A DNA stretch of 10,064 nucleotides from Lachnoclostridium sp. UBA739 (GCA_002297865.1 DBKX01000025.1:1-10064); one strand, 5' to 3'. Shown: positions 1 to 6,601, counted from the stretch's first letter. Translations and numbers: made by a program. The notes: generated from the sequence alone by a model not told the origin.

Positions 1-391
1 TGTATACTAAGTAAGCCGAAAACTTTGTACGTTCTGCCATAGAACCAGATACGATAGTAGCAGCAGTAGCGCAGAACACAGTTTGGAAAATCAGAAACAC
101 ACCAAATGGTAATCCATTAAAAAGTCCATCGGCATCACCTAATTTAGAAGGATTAAAGAATCCACTTGTTCCGATGATAGGATTATCACCACCAAACATA
201 ATTGCAAATCCTATAACGAAGAAGAATAGGGAGCCCATAACAAAGTCCATCATATTCTTCATAATAATGTTACCAGAATTTTTTGCTCTGGTAAAACCAG
301 CTTCAACCATTGCAAAACCAGCTTGCATAAAATAAACAAGAAATGCTCCGAGCATTGTCCAGACAATATTTATGTAAAATTGTGCATCCAT
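1..391 (-). CDS. amt: Ammonium transporter (Amt/MEP family), N-terminal 130 residues, cut by window edge
   Basis: This is the start of a membrane channel that brings ammonium/ammonia into the cell. Translated from the ATG at 389-391, the frame stays open to position 1. The protein begins MDAQFYINIVWTMLGAF and shows features usual at the Amt N-terminus: QAGFAMVEAGFTRAKN after the first hydrophobic segment, then a helix around FVMGSLFFFVIGFAIMFGG, and ATIVSGSMAERTKF near residues 109-122. At least three hydrophobic segments are visible, and about two thirds of the gene lies off the left edge. A GAGAGG ribosome site lies 6-7 bases before the ATG. The gene follows the PII gene on the same strand, the classic glnK-amt pairing in which PII binds and blocks the transporter when nitrogen is plentiful. 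A terminator separates the two genes, so expression needs read-through or its own promoter. The family call is secure; the substrate is inferred from the family. Confidence 0.95.
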   Translation of the reverse strand, partial: MDAQFYINIVWTMLGAFLVYFMQAGFAMVEAGFTRAKNSGNIIMKNMMDFVMGSLFFFVIGFAIMFGGDNPIIGTSGFFNPSKLGDADGLFNGLPFGVFLIFQTVFCATAATIVSGSMAERTKFSAYLVY

Positions 392-416
392 AATAACCTC
401 TCTTTCTATGCAGCGA

Positions 417-432
417 ATCTTATAAATAAGAT
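417..432. repeat. Short dyad ATCTTA-N4-TAAGAT upstream of amt
   Basis: Two perfect 6-base arms (417-422 and 427-432) flank TAAA, about 25 bases before the amt start codon. On the minus strand the right-hand part reads TATAAG, which resembles a -10 box, but the matching -35 region (TTTAGT, 18 bases upstream) is poor. The dyad could be an operator, a small leader hairpin or chance in AT-rich DNA. Confidence 0.35.
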
Positions 433-480
433 GTGCATGTAAACTAAATTTTCGATTAATATCGCAACCCATAATGTAGT

Positions 481-516
481 AAAAAAAGAGGATAATACTT
501 CTAAAAAGCATTATCC
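481..516 (-). terminator. Rho-independent terminator between glnK and amt
   Basis: Read on the minus strand, arms of 11 bases (GGATAATGCTT and AAGTATTATCC, one G-U pair) enclose a 5-base loop and are followed by TCTTTTTTT. The hairpin begins about 44 bases after the glnK stop codon. It should end most glnK transcripts before amt, unless it is a partial terminator that sets the PII-to-transporter ratio. Confidence 0.85.
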
Positions 517-559
517 CCATTGATAATAATCTGTTTTATGTATATTTTCATATGTACTA

Positions 560-898
560 TTATAAAGCGTTTTCACCACGTTCACCTGTTCGAATACGAA
601 CAGCATCTTCAACATCGTAAATAAATATTTTACCATCACCATAGTTACCTGTATTAATATTTGCAACAACTTTTGTCACAATCTGTTCTGCAACATCATC
701 GTCGATGACGGTCTCCACTTTTACTTTTGGAAGTAAGTTAACATTAAATTCGGTACCACGATAAACTTGTTTGTAACCTTTTTGATTTCCGTAACCCATA
801 ATGTTTGTTATCATAATACCATTTGCTTTGCTTTCATCTAAAATAGATTTTAAATCTTCTAGCTTCTCTGGTTTAATAATTATTTCTAACTTTTTCAT
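560..898 (-). CDS. glnK: PII nitrogen regulatory protein, GlnB/GlnK family, with Phe at position 51
   Basis: This is a small trimeric cytoplasmic signal protein that reads 2-oxoglutarate and ATP/ADP and controls partners such as the ammonium transporter. The 112 residues equal the length of E. coli GlnB and align without gaps over the recognised motifs: GYGNQKG at 35-41, the T-loop with YRGTEF at 46-51, LPKVKVE at 56-62, GDGKIF at 87-92, and R101/R103 in RIRTGE near the C-terminus. K90 and the two arginines belong to the nucleotide pocket in the family. Residue 51, the tyrosine uridylylated in proteobacterial PII proteins, is Phe (codon at 746-748), so that modification cannot occur at this site. 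Residue 38 is Asn where E. coli has Arg. An AAAGGAGGT ribosome site lies 7 bases before the ATG. The gene precedes amt, which favours the GlnK name over GlnB. Confidence 0.96.
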   Translation of the reverse strand: MKKLEIIIKPEKLEDLKSILDESKANGIMITNIMGYGNQKGYKQVYRGTEFNVNLLPKVKVETVIDDDVAEQIVTKVVANINTGNYGDGKIFIYDVEDAVRIRTGERGENAL

Positions 899-932
899 CT
901 GAAATACCTCCTTTAATTGGATTTACCTCTTA

Positions 933-944
933 ATTAACGTTAAT
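933..944. repeat. 12-bp perfect palindrome in the glnK leader
   Basis: ATTAACGTTAAT lies between the leader U-tract and the glnK ribosome site. It is a perfect palindrome, but short and AT-rich. It could be a protein-binding site or chance; nothing else supports a function. Confidence 0.3.
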
Positions 945-948
945 CTAG

Positions 949-984
949 AAAAAAAATAGGCGTCTCTTATCTCTAAGAAACGCC
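949..984 (-). terminator. Hairpin and U-tract in the glnK leader; terminator for the permease and candidate attenuator for glnK
   Basis: On the minus strand the stem is GGCGT/ACGCC plus TCTT/AAGA, with one T/G (U-G) position between them. The loop is AGAGAT if its A-T closing pair is left open, and TATTTTTTTT follows. It lies about 64 bases downstream of the permease stop codon and so can end that transcript. It also lies downstream of the consensus glnK promoter at 1005-1032 and about 60 bases before the glnK ATG, so glnK mRNA must pass through it. That arrangement suggests transcription attenuation. A hexaloop with A first and G fourth is the pattern bound by ANTAR-domain antiterminators, but those need two such hairpins and only one fits here. 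Confidence 0.8.
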
Positions 985-1004
985 CTTGTTTTTTATTGAA
1001 ATTA

Positions 1005-1032
1005 ATTATACAACAATTTTTTTTGTTGTCAA
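1005..1032 (-). promoter_or_regulatory. Consensus sigma-A promoter of glnK with an inverted repeat in its spacer
   Basis: On the minus strand TTGACA (1032-1027) and TATAAT (1010-1005) match the consensus perfectly with a 16-base spacer. The start of transcription is expected near 998, giving a leader of about 100 bases. The arms ACAACAA and TTGTTGT (1029-1023 and 1016-1010) with a 6-base A-tract centre span the spacer and touch both boxes. This is a good position for a repressor that excludes polymerase. The sequence is not a clear GlnR box (TGTNAN7TNACA). Confidence 0.85.
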
Positions 1033-1047
1033 TGATTATTTTAAAAT

Positions 1048-2352
1048 TCATAAATTTTTTTCTGCTGTGTCGAAGGAATAATTATTTCCTGGAAGTATAA
1101 CATTTAACACAATACCTAAGATAGATGCAACCGCAAGTCCGGAAAGATTAATTGTGACTTTACCCATTGTGAATTCAATTCCGCCGAAATGATTAATTAC
1201 TAAAGCACTTACAATAATCACAGCAATTATAATGATATTACGGACTTTCTTAAAATCAACATCCTGTTCTACAAGATTTCGTACACCGATCCAGGAAATC
1301 ATACAGTAAAGGACTAAGGATATACCACCAATGATTGCTGCCGGAATAGAACCAATAAAGCTTCCTACGATTGGGAAGAAGGATAGTATAATGGCAAAGC
1401 AAGCTGCGATTCGCATAACGAGAGGGTCATAAACCTTTGTTAAAGCTAGAACACCTGTATTTTCTCCATAAGTGGTGTTAGCAGGTCCACCAAATAAAGC
1501 GGAAAGACTAGTAGCAAGAACATCGCCAAGCAAGGTTCGATGTAAACCAGGTTCCTTTATATAGTTTTTTCCTGTTGTTGCACCGATGGCAGAGATATCG
1601 CCAATATGTTCCATCATAGTGGCAAGTGCGATAGGCATAATCGTTACAATAGAACTAAAATTGAATTTTGCAAATGCACTTGTTGTAAGTGGCACAGCAA
1701 TGATTTTATCACTTGTAATGCTTGAAAAATCAATTTCACCCATAAAAATAGCAATGACATAAGAGACGATTACGGCGATAATAATTGGAATTATTTTAAC
1801 CATTCCTCGTCCAAATACATTGCAAAGTATAATAGTGGCTAAGGCAATACCAGCAAGAATCCAGTTGGTGCTGCTGTTTGTAATAGCACTAGGTATTAAG
1901 ATTAAACCGATACAGATAATGATAGGTCCTGTGACAACAGGTGGGAAAAAATACATGATTTTATTGACGCCATAGAATTGAATCAGTGCGCTGAATAAAA
2001 CATAAACGAAACCAGCTACAAAAACACCACCACAAGCATATGGTAACATTTCGGTATTTGGCGTATTGTCTTGAATCATTGGTGCTACACTAGCATAGCC
2101 ACCAAGGAAAGCGAAAGATGAACCAAGAAATGCAGGGACTTTTCCTTTTGTTAAGAGGTGAAATAAAAGAGTACCTACACCAGCCATAAAGAGAGTTGTT
2201 GTAACACTTAATCCTGTAATCATTGGTACCATTATAGTTGCACCGAACATGGCAAATGCATGTTGAAGACCAAGGATTAGGGTTTTCGTCCATCCGAGTT
2301 GGCGAACATCATAAATTCCAGTTGAAGTTTCTGAGCTTTTCATTAGTTTCAT
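1048..2352 (-). CDS. uraA: Uracil permease, NCS2 (nucleobase:cation symporter-2) family
   Basis: This is an integral membrane symporter of 434 residues that most likely imports uracil with protons. It is almost entirely hydrophobic, consistent with the 14 helices of the family. Diagnostic stretches are QHAFAMFGATIMVP near the N-terminus, KVPAFLGSSFAF after the second hydrophobic segment, MMEHIGDISAIG with Glu248, and GENTGVLALTKV with Glu297. These two glutamates correspond to the uracil-binding Glu241 and Glu290 of E. coli UraA, and the second favours the UraA/PyrP branch over xanthine or urate carriers. An ATG 12 bases upstream (2362-2364) is in frame, but GGAGGA at 2357-2362 lies on its first codons and is correctly placed for the ATG at 2350-2352, so the shorter start is chosen. 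The gene has its own promoter and is not linked here to pyr genes. No PyrR-type leader is seen. Substrate specificity is inferred from the family. Confidence 0.9.
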   Translation of the reverse strand: MKLMKSSETSTGIYDVRQLGWTKTLILGLQHAFAMFGATIMVPMITGLSVTTTLFMAGVGTLLFHLLTKGKVPAFLGSSFAFLGGYASVAPMIQDNTPNTEMLPYACGGVFVAGFVYVLFSALIQFYGVNKIMYFFPPVVTGPIIICIGLILIPSAITNSSTNWILAGIALATIILCNVFGRGMVKIIPIIIAVIVSYVIAIFMGEIDFSSITSDKIIAVPLTTSAFAKFNFSSIVTIMPIALATMMEHIGDISAIGATTGKNYIKEPGLHRTLLGDVLATSLSALFGGPANTTYGENTGVLALTKVYDPLVMRIAACFAIILSFFPIVGSFIGSIPAAIIGGISLVLYCMISWIGVRNLVEQDVDFKKVRNIIIIAVIIVSALVINHFGGIEFTMGKVTINLSGLAVASILGIVLNVILPGNNYSFDTAEKNL

Positions 2353-2356
2353 AAAT

Positions 2357-2362
2357 TCCTCC
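2357..2362 (-). promoter_or_regulatory. Ribosome binding site that decides the permease start
   Basis: GGAGGA on the minus strand is separated by 4 bases from the ATG at 2350-2352. It overlaps the codons of the alternative upstream ATG, which has only a T-rich stretch before it and no ribosome site. Confidence 0.75.
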
Positions 2363-2410
2363 ATCGAAAAAAATACAACAAGTTACATTAATTTTGTCCA
2401 AATTCCCTAT

Positions 2411-2439
2411 ATCATATACGAAAACTTGTTTTTTGTCAA
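2411..2439 (-). promoter_or_regulatory. Sigma-A promoter of the uracil permease
   Basis: TTGACA (2439-2434) and TATGAT (2416-2411) on the minus strand are separated by 17 bases. Transcription should start near 2404, giving a leader of about 50 bases. An 8-base inverted pair, AACAAGTT (2377-2384) and AACTTGTT (2423-2430), brackets the -10 box and the start site and may be a regulatory site. No hairpin with a U-tract is seen in the leader. Confidence 0.8.
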
Positions 2440-2487
2440 ATTAGAAAATACGAAAAGGGTTTAGTAATAAAACAATCAATTATTTCA

Positions 2488-2516
2488 TTGAATGTTTTGG
2501 TAAAATATTGTATAAT
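2488..2516 (+). promoter_or_regulatory. Sigma-A promoter of the cellobiose phosphorylase gene
   Basis: TTGAAT (2488-2493) and a perfect TATAAT (2511-2516) are 17 bases apart. Transcription should start near 2523, leaving a leader of about 77 bases that carries the palindrome at 2538-2557. The promoter is divergent from that of the permease, about 50 bases away. Confidence 0.75.
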
Positions 2517-2537
2517 AGGAACATCTTAATCATTGAA

Positions 2538-2557
2538 TTTACGAAAAATTTCGTAAA
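2538..2557. promoter_or_regulatory. Palindromic operator candidate downstream of the phosphorylase start site
   Basis: TTTACGAAA and TTTCGTAAA, two perfect 9-base arms around AA, make a 20-bp dyad at about +16 to +35 of the expected transcript. Its length, symmetry and position are typical of a repressor operator that blocks elongation or initiation. LacI-type sugar regulators often use sites of this size, but the sequence does not identify the regulator. With so short a loop it is unlikely to work as an RNA hairpin. Confidence 0.6.
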
Positions 2558-2599
2558 GTTCGTGGAGGAAAAAAGTTCAAATAGAGAAGGAGAATCACG

Positions 2600-5038
2600 A
2601 TGAAATTTGGATATTTTGACGATGTGAAAAAAGAGTATGTCATTACAACACCTACCACACCATATCCTTGGATTAACTATTTAGGATCTCAGGAATTCTT
2701 TTCTTTGATTTCCAATACAGCAGGTGGTTATTCTTTTTATAAGGATGCAAAACTAAGAAGAATTACACGATTCCGTTACAACAACGTACCATTAGATTTA
2801 GGTGGCGGACGTTATTACTATTTATATGACGAAGGTGATTTCTGGTCACCAGGATGGGCACCAGCAAAGAAAGAACTTCAGTCCTATGAATGCCGTCATG
2901 GTATGGGATATACAATTATCAAAGGAAAGAGAAATGATGTTTCTACTGAAGTAACATTCTTCGTACCTTTGAACTTTAATGGGGAAGTACATAAAGTCGT
3001 AATTAAGAACGAAAGCGACAAAGTGAAAAAATTAAAATTATTCTCATTCTTAGAGTGGTGTCTATGGAATGCAGATGATGATGATAGAAATTTCCAGAGA
3101 AACTTTAGTACTGGTGAAGTAGAAATTAAAGGCTCTGCTATTTACCATAAGACTGAGTATAAGGAAAGAAGAAACCACTATGCATTCTTTTCTGTAAATG
3201 CACCAATTGCTGGTTTTGATAGTGATAGAGAAAGCTTTATTGGAACATACAACGGATTCGAGGCTCCTCAGGCAGTAGTCGCTGGACAATCTAACAACTC
3301 TGTAGCTGACGGATGGTCTCCTTGTGCTTCTCATTGTCTTGAGATGGAATTACAGCCAGGAGAAACAAAAGAATATGTATTTATCTTAGGCTATGTTGAA
3401 AACCCTGTTGATGATAAATGGGAATCTAAAGGGGTAATCAATAAGAAGAAAGCAGAAGCTATGATGGCACAGTTCGCTACAACCGCTGATGCAGACAAAG
3501 CTTTAGCTGAATTAAAAGCAGACTGGGATAGATTATTATCAAAATATATCTTAGAGTCCGGCGAAGAAAAACTGAACAGACAGGTTAATATCTGGAACCA
3601 GTATCAGTGTATGGTTACATTTAACTTATCAAGAAGTGCTTCTTACTTTGAGTCCGGTGTAGGCCGTGGTATGGGATTCCGTGATTCTAACCAGGATATC
3701 TTAGGATTTGTTCATCAGATTCCAGACCGTGCAAGAGAAAGAATCATCGACATCGCTTCTACACAGTTACAGGATGGTGGAGCTTATCATCAATACCAGC
3801 CTTTAACTAAGAGAGGAAATGATGCAATCGGCGGTAACTTTAACGATGACCCATTATGGTTGATCCTTGCTGTTGTTGCATATGTAAAGGAAACGGGAGA
3901 TTATAGTATTCTTGATGTTATGACTCCATTTGACAATGATATGAGCGTAGCAACACCATTAAAAGACCACTTGAAGAGATCCTTCGACCATGTTATCAAT
4001 AACTTAGGACCTCACGGACTTCCACTTATTGGACGTGCTGACTGGAATGACTGTTTGAACCTTAACTGCTTCTCAACAGAACCAGGAGAATCTTTCCAGA
4101 CAACTACAAGTAAAGATGGTAGAGTTGCTGAATCTGTTATGATTGCTGGTATGTTCACATATATCGGTGGATTATATGCAAGATTAATGGAAAAAGTAGG
4201 CGATACTGATGAAGCGAAACGTGCGGACACTGAAGTTGACAAGATGCGAGACATTATCATGAAGGATGGCTGGGATGGAAAATGGTTCCTTCGTGCATAC
4301 GATGACTTTGGTAAAAAAGTTGGTAGTGAAGAGTGTGAAGAAGGTAAAATCTTCATCGAATCACAGGGCTTCTGCGTAATGGGTGGCTGTGGAGTTGACG
4401 ATGGAAGAGCTATCCAGGCACTTGATTCTGTAGAAGAACGTCTTGGAACAAAATACGGTTTAGTACTTAACAACCCAGCGTTTACAAGATACGTTGTGGA
4501 ATATGGTGAAATCTCAACATATCCAGCTGGTTACAAAGAAAATGCCGGTATCTTCTGTCATAACAATGCTTGGATTATGTGTGCAGAAGCAGTTGTAGGA
4601 CGTGGAGATAAAGCTTACGATTACTACACAAGAATTGCTCCAGCATTTTTAGAGGATATCAGCGAAATTCATAGAACAGAGCCATATGTATACCCACAGA
4701 TGGCAGCTGGTAAAGATGCAAGACGTTTTGGTGAAGCTAAAAACTCCTGGTTGACAGGTACAGCTTCTTGGAATTTCGTTGCTATTTCTCAGTTTATCTT
4801 AGGTATTCAGCCAGACTTTGATGGTCTTAAGATTGACCCAGCAATTCCACATGATTGGGATGGTTACAAGGTAACTAGAGAGTTCCGTGGTGATATCTTT
4901 GAAGTAGAAGTGAAGAACCCTAACCATGTATCTAAGGGGGTAAAATCCTTAGTAGTAGATGGTAAGGAAGTTGAAGGAAATGTAATTCCAATGTTCAAGG
5001 ATGGTAAGAAACATAGCGTTGTTGCTACAATGGGTTAA
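2600..5038 (+). CDS. cbp: Cellobiose phosphorylase (GH94, EC 2.4.1.20)
   Basis: This cytoplasmic enzyme splits cellobiose with phosphate into alpha-glucose 1-phosphate and glucose, saving one ATP equivalent compared with hydrolysis. The 812 residues match the usual length (about 811-822) and begin MKFGYFDD, as in the clostridial enzymes; there is no signal peptide. Expected layout is an N-terminal beta-sandwich (about 1-290), a helical linker, an (alpha/alpha)6 barrel (about 325-745) and a C-terminal beta domain. The catalytic acid is Asp484 in RADWNDCLN. Arg361 (FRDSNQ), His654 (IFCHNNAW) and Thr719-Gly720 (WLTGTASWN) match the phosphate-site residues Arg362, His666 and Thr731-Gly732 of the Cellvibrio gilvus enzyme. 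Close resemblance throughout to the recalled Clostridium thermocellum cellobiose phosphorylase makes cellodextrin or chitobiose phosphorylase less likely. AGAAGGAGA precedes the ATG by 7 bases. The gene is transcribed alone; no sugar transporter is adjacent. Confidence 0.96.
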   Translation: MKFGYFDDVKKEYVITTPTTPYPWINYLGSQEFFSLISNTAGGYSFYKDAKLRRITRFRYNNVPLDLGGGRYYYLYDEGDFWSPGWAPAKKELQSYECRHGMGYTIIKGKRNDVSTEVTFFVPLNFNGEVHKVVIKNESDKVKKLKLFSFLEWCLWNADDDDRNFQRNFSTGEVEIKGSAIYHKTEYKERRNHYAFFSVNAPIAGFDSDRESFIGTYNGFEAPQAVVAGQSNNSVADGWSPCASHCLEMELQPGETKEYVFILGYVENPVDDKWESKGVINKKKAEAMMAQFATTADADKALAELKADWDRLLSKYILESGEEKLNRQVNIWNQYQCMVTFNLSRSASYFESGVGRGMGFRDSNQDILGFVHQIPDRARERIIDIASTQLQDGGAYHQYQPLTKRGNDAIGGNFNDDPLWLILAVVAYVKETGDYSILDVMTPFDNDMSVATPLKDHLKRSFDHVINNLGPHGLPLIGRADWNDCLNLNCFSTEPGESFQTTTSKDGRVAESVMIAGMFTYIGGLYARLMEKVGDTDEAKRADTEVDKMRDIIMKDGWDGKWFLRAYDDFGKKVGSEECEEGKIFIESQGFCVMGGCGVDDGRAIQALDSVEERLGTKYGLVLNNPAFTRYVVEYGEISTYPAGYKENAGIFCHNNAWIMCAEAVVGRGDKAYDYYTRIAPAFLEDISEIHRTEPYVYPQMAAGKDARRFGEAKNSWLTGTASWNFVAISQFILGIQPDFDGLKIDPAIPHDWDGYKVTREFRGDIFEVEVKNPNHVSKGVKSLVVDGKEVEGNVIPMFKDGKKHSVVATMG

Positions 5039-5072
5039 TTGTTGAAATGCAATAGAATAGCGAGTTAAAATT

Positions 5073-5110
5073 AAGGGAGCATGTGCTGGTTTGGGGGCAC
5101 ATGCTCCTTT
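5073..5110 (+). terminator. Terminator hairpin after the cellobiose phosphorylase gene
   Basis: GGAGCATGTGC (5076-5086) pairs perfectly with GCACATGCTCC (5097-5107) around a 10-base G/T loop. Flanking A and T bases extend the stem to about 14 pairs. It lies some 35 bases after the stop codon. The following T-run is short (TTTGATTGT), so termination may be partial, with the next hairpin as backup. Confidence 0.7.
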
Positions 5111-5125
5111 GATTGTAACTAGATA

Positions 5126-5161
5126 CAAAAAAATCGGTCAAGGCGTAATGCTTTGACCGAT
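5126..5161 (-). terminator. Rho-independent terminator of the lysozyme-domain gene
   Basis: On the minus strand a 12-base stem (ATCGGTCAAAGC with GCCTTGACCGAT, one mismatch or wobble) encloses a 5-base loop and is followed directly by a T-tract. It lies about 50 bases past the stop codon of the leftward gene. The hairpin could also stop rightward transcripts from the phosphorylase gene, although the T-run on that side is weak. Confidence 0.88.
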
Positions 5162-5210
5162 CTTTGATATTTCAATTATGAGCGCATATCGGGGAGAGGG
5201 GTAGTGATGA

Positions 5211-6152
5211 TTAAACTAAGTTATTGTACCAGTAAGTAGCCTGATTACCTCTTGTTTCATCTTGGTTAGAGTTTGCAGGTCTCTCATAGTTGTGTAAGAA
5301 TGCACAAGCTAAGTAGTAAGCGGACTGAGTTGACTGAGTAAACTGTTTAAAGGTTAAGTTGTAGTTAGAAGTAGCATAGAACTGTTCACCATGTTCTACT
5401 TCATAGATAATACGTTTTAACTCACTGTCCATATTTGCAACAGTCAAACCATTGCTGTTAGCCCAGTTGATATACTTAGTAGCAGGAGTCCACTGTGTTA
5501 AACCGAAACCACCACTAGTATTACCAGATTTTAAACTCTGCCAGATACCTGGGTTAATGGTACTTTCTGTTTCCATGTTTCCAAGCATACCGCATACCGC
5601 ATTTTTAGTCCATCCTCTACTACGTAAGTAATCTAAGATGTATTGTGCGTTGACTTTCATCTGGCTTTTGCTTAAGTAGCTGTTACTACAGTAAACAGAA
5701 CCTGTAGGTACTTGTTCGTTGCCACCGTCTGAAGGATATGCATTATAACCAAACAAATACTGCCAAGAGGCAGGACCGATAATTCCGTCTGAAGAAATAC
5801 CCATTTTGCTTTGGAAATTTCTTGTAGCAGTATCAGATCCACTACCGAAAGCACCGTCGATGGAAAGACTTTCAAATTTGCTTAATAAGTACTGAGCAGC
5901 CTTTGCCGCATTGTTATTAGCACCTTTTTGTACAGTTACAACTAATCGAGAAAGGGTATTTGCTCCTGCAATACCATCAGCTGAAAGTCCTTGGGAGGAT
6001 TGATAATTGGTTACCGCTGTTTTGGTACCAGGTCCAAAACTTCCGTCGATGGAAAGTGATTGTCCCCGATAAGCGAGTAAACATTGTAATGCGTAAACAT
6101 TTTTTCCTGAATTGCCTGATTGTAAATTTGGCCATTGTGGTTTTGAAGCCAT
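5211..6152 (-). CDS. Peptidoglycan-binding protein with two PG_binding_1 repeats and a phage-tail-type lysozyme domain
   Basis: This is probably a cell-wall-degrading enzyme of 313 residues. Residues about 14-72 and 76-133 are two PG_binding_1 repeats, each with SLSIDG-x-FG, an aromatic-Gln (YQ or FQ) helix and an S-x-DG-I-x-G turn. After a Ser/Gly/Pro linker (about 137-160), residues 162-313 resemble the phage tail lysozyme family (Phage_lysozyme2 type): [15 protein letters not shown], with Glu196 the likely catalytic acid, then [10 protein letters not shown] and a C-terminal FLHNYERP region. There is no signal peptide or membrane segment, so the route to the wall is unclear. Candidates are release on lysis, a non-classical route or action during sporulation. 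No other phage genes are present. AGAAGG lies about 9 bases before the ATG; no convincing promoter was found. It converges with the phosphorylase gene. The domain calls are strong; the biological role is unknown. Confidence 0.85.
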   Translation of the reverse strand: MASKPQWPNLQSGNSGKNVYALQCLLAYRGQSLSIDGSFGPGTKTAVTNYQSSQGLSADGIAGANTLSRLVVTVQKGANNNAAKAAQYLLSKFESLSIDGAFGSGSDTATRNFQSKMGISSDGIIGPASWQYLFGYNAYPSDGGNEQVPTGSVYCSNSYLSKSQMKVNAQYILDYLRSRGWTKNAVCGMLGNMETESTINPGIWQSLKSGNTSGGFGLTQWTPATKYINWANSNGLTVANMDSELKRIIYEVEHGEQFYATSNYNLTFKQFTQSTQSAYYLACAFLHNYERPANSNQDETRGNQATYWYNNLV

Positions 6153-6438
6153 AATTATTACCTTCTTTCATTATTATTTGATGAAGTACTTTTATCCTGC
6201 GCGCTGATTAAGAAGCATCTTCATACATAAAAAAAGGCAGTATTATGTGAAATGTAAACATAAAAAGGGCAAAAATAAAAAAAGATAAAGAAATTAGGTG
6301 GCTGATTTTGTTAAGAAGTAAAATTAGCATTATGAGCAACTTTAAAATTAAGTTGATTGAACTGATATTAGCTAACAAATTAAGTTTAATTACAATAGTA
6401 AAATATTGAATAAATAAATACAAATAATTTAGCTTTAT

Positions 6439-6520
6439 CCATAATTAGTTATATATAATCTGATAAAATGTTAAAATTCTTTTGTTCAATTCGACAATAC
6501 AAAAAATAAGCTAATTATGG
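6439..6520. repeat. 10-bp perfect inverted repeat flanking the mannanase promoter region
   Basis: CCATAATTAG at 6439-6448 is matched inverted by CTAATTATGG at 6511-6520, with 62 bases between. The right arm overlaps the extended -10 element. The similarity continues a few bases beyond the repeats (AGTTAT against AGCTTAT). Two sites about 72 bases apart would suit a regulator that binds both and loops the DNA, but AT-richness leaves chance open. Confidence 0.5.
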
Positions 6521-6526
6521 TAAAAT
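6518..6526 (+). promoter_or_regulatory. Candidate extended -10 promoter of the mannanase gene
   Basis: TGGTAAAAT fits the extended -10 pattern TGNTATAAT, and a second TATAAT follows at 6526-6531. No good -35 box is found 16-18 bases upstream, so the promoter may depend on the TG extension or on an activator. The same TGGTAAAATAT string occurs near the phosphorylase promoter at 2498-2508. Confidence 0.4.
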
Positions 6527-6555
6527 ATAATTGCGTGAGGAAATAAGATAGAATA

Positions 6556-6601
6556 CTTAAAATTAATTTAAAAGGGCAACTAAAAGAAAAGTAATTTTAA
6601 G
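6556..6601 (+). repeat. Inverted repeat able to form a stem-loop in the mannanase leader
   Basis: CTTAAAATTA (6556-6565) and TAATTTTAAG (6592-6601) are perfect complements separated by 26 bases. The stem would end about 7 bases before the GAAGGGAG ribosome site. It has no T-run after it, so it is not a terminator. It might affect mRNA stability or translation, though the all-AT stem is weak. Confidence 0.4.

Noticed and set aside
984..1010. Full two-hairpin ANTAR target upstream of glnK
   Set aside because: Only the promoter-distal hairpin has the A1/G4 hexaloop. The other candidate has an all-A loop and overlaps the -35/-10 region, so it would not be in the glnK transcript.
2090..2293. Short frame in another phase within the permease gene
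   Set aside because: Overlaps the conserved N-terminal membrane segments of the permease and has no ribosome site; a shadow frame.
2353..2404. Possible pyrimidine (PyrR) or purine riboswitch leader for the permease
   Set aside because: The leader is only about 50 bases, with no PyrR-type anti-antiterminator loop, no three-way junction and no terminator hairpin.
2562..2603. GTG-started 13-codon frame overlapping the phosphorylase ATG as ATGA, possible leader peptide
   Set aside because: No ribosome site before the GTG, and GTGGAGG looks more like a stray Shine-Dalgarno-like string; composition is not distinctive.
4012..4473. 153-codon minus-strand frame inside the phosphorylase gene
   Set aside because: It is antisense to highly conserved catalytic coding sequence and shows no ribosome site or recognisable domain.
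5211..6152. Prophage remnant around the lysozyme-domain gene
   Set aside because: No integrase, holin, tail or att-like repeats nearby; both neighbours are metabolic genes and codon style does not stand out.
6208..6423. Minus-strand open frame of 71 codons, very hydrophobic
   Set aside because: It begins with TTG, has no ribosome site, and its Leu/Ile/Phe-rich translation is what AT-rich non-coding DNA gives; it overlaps the regulatory region.
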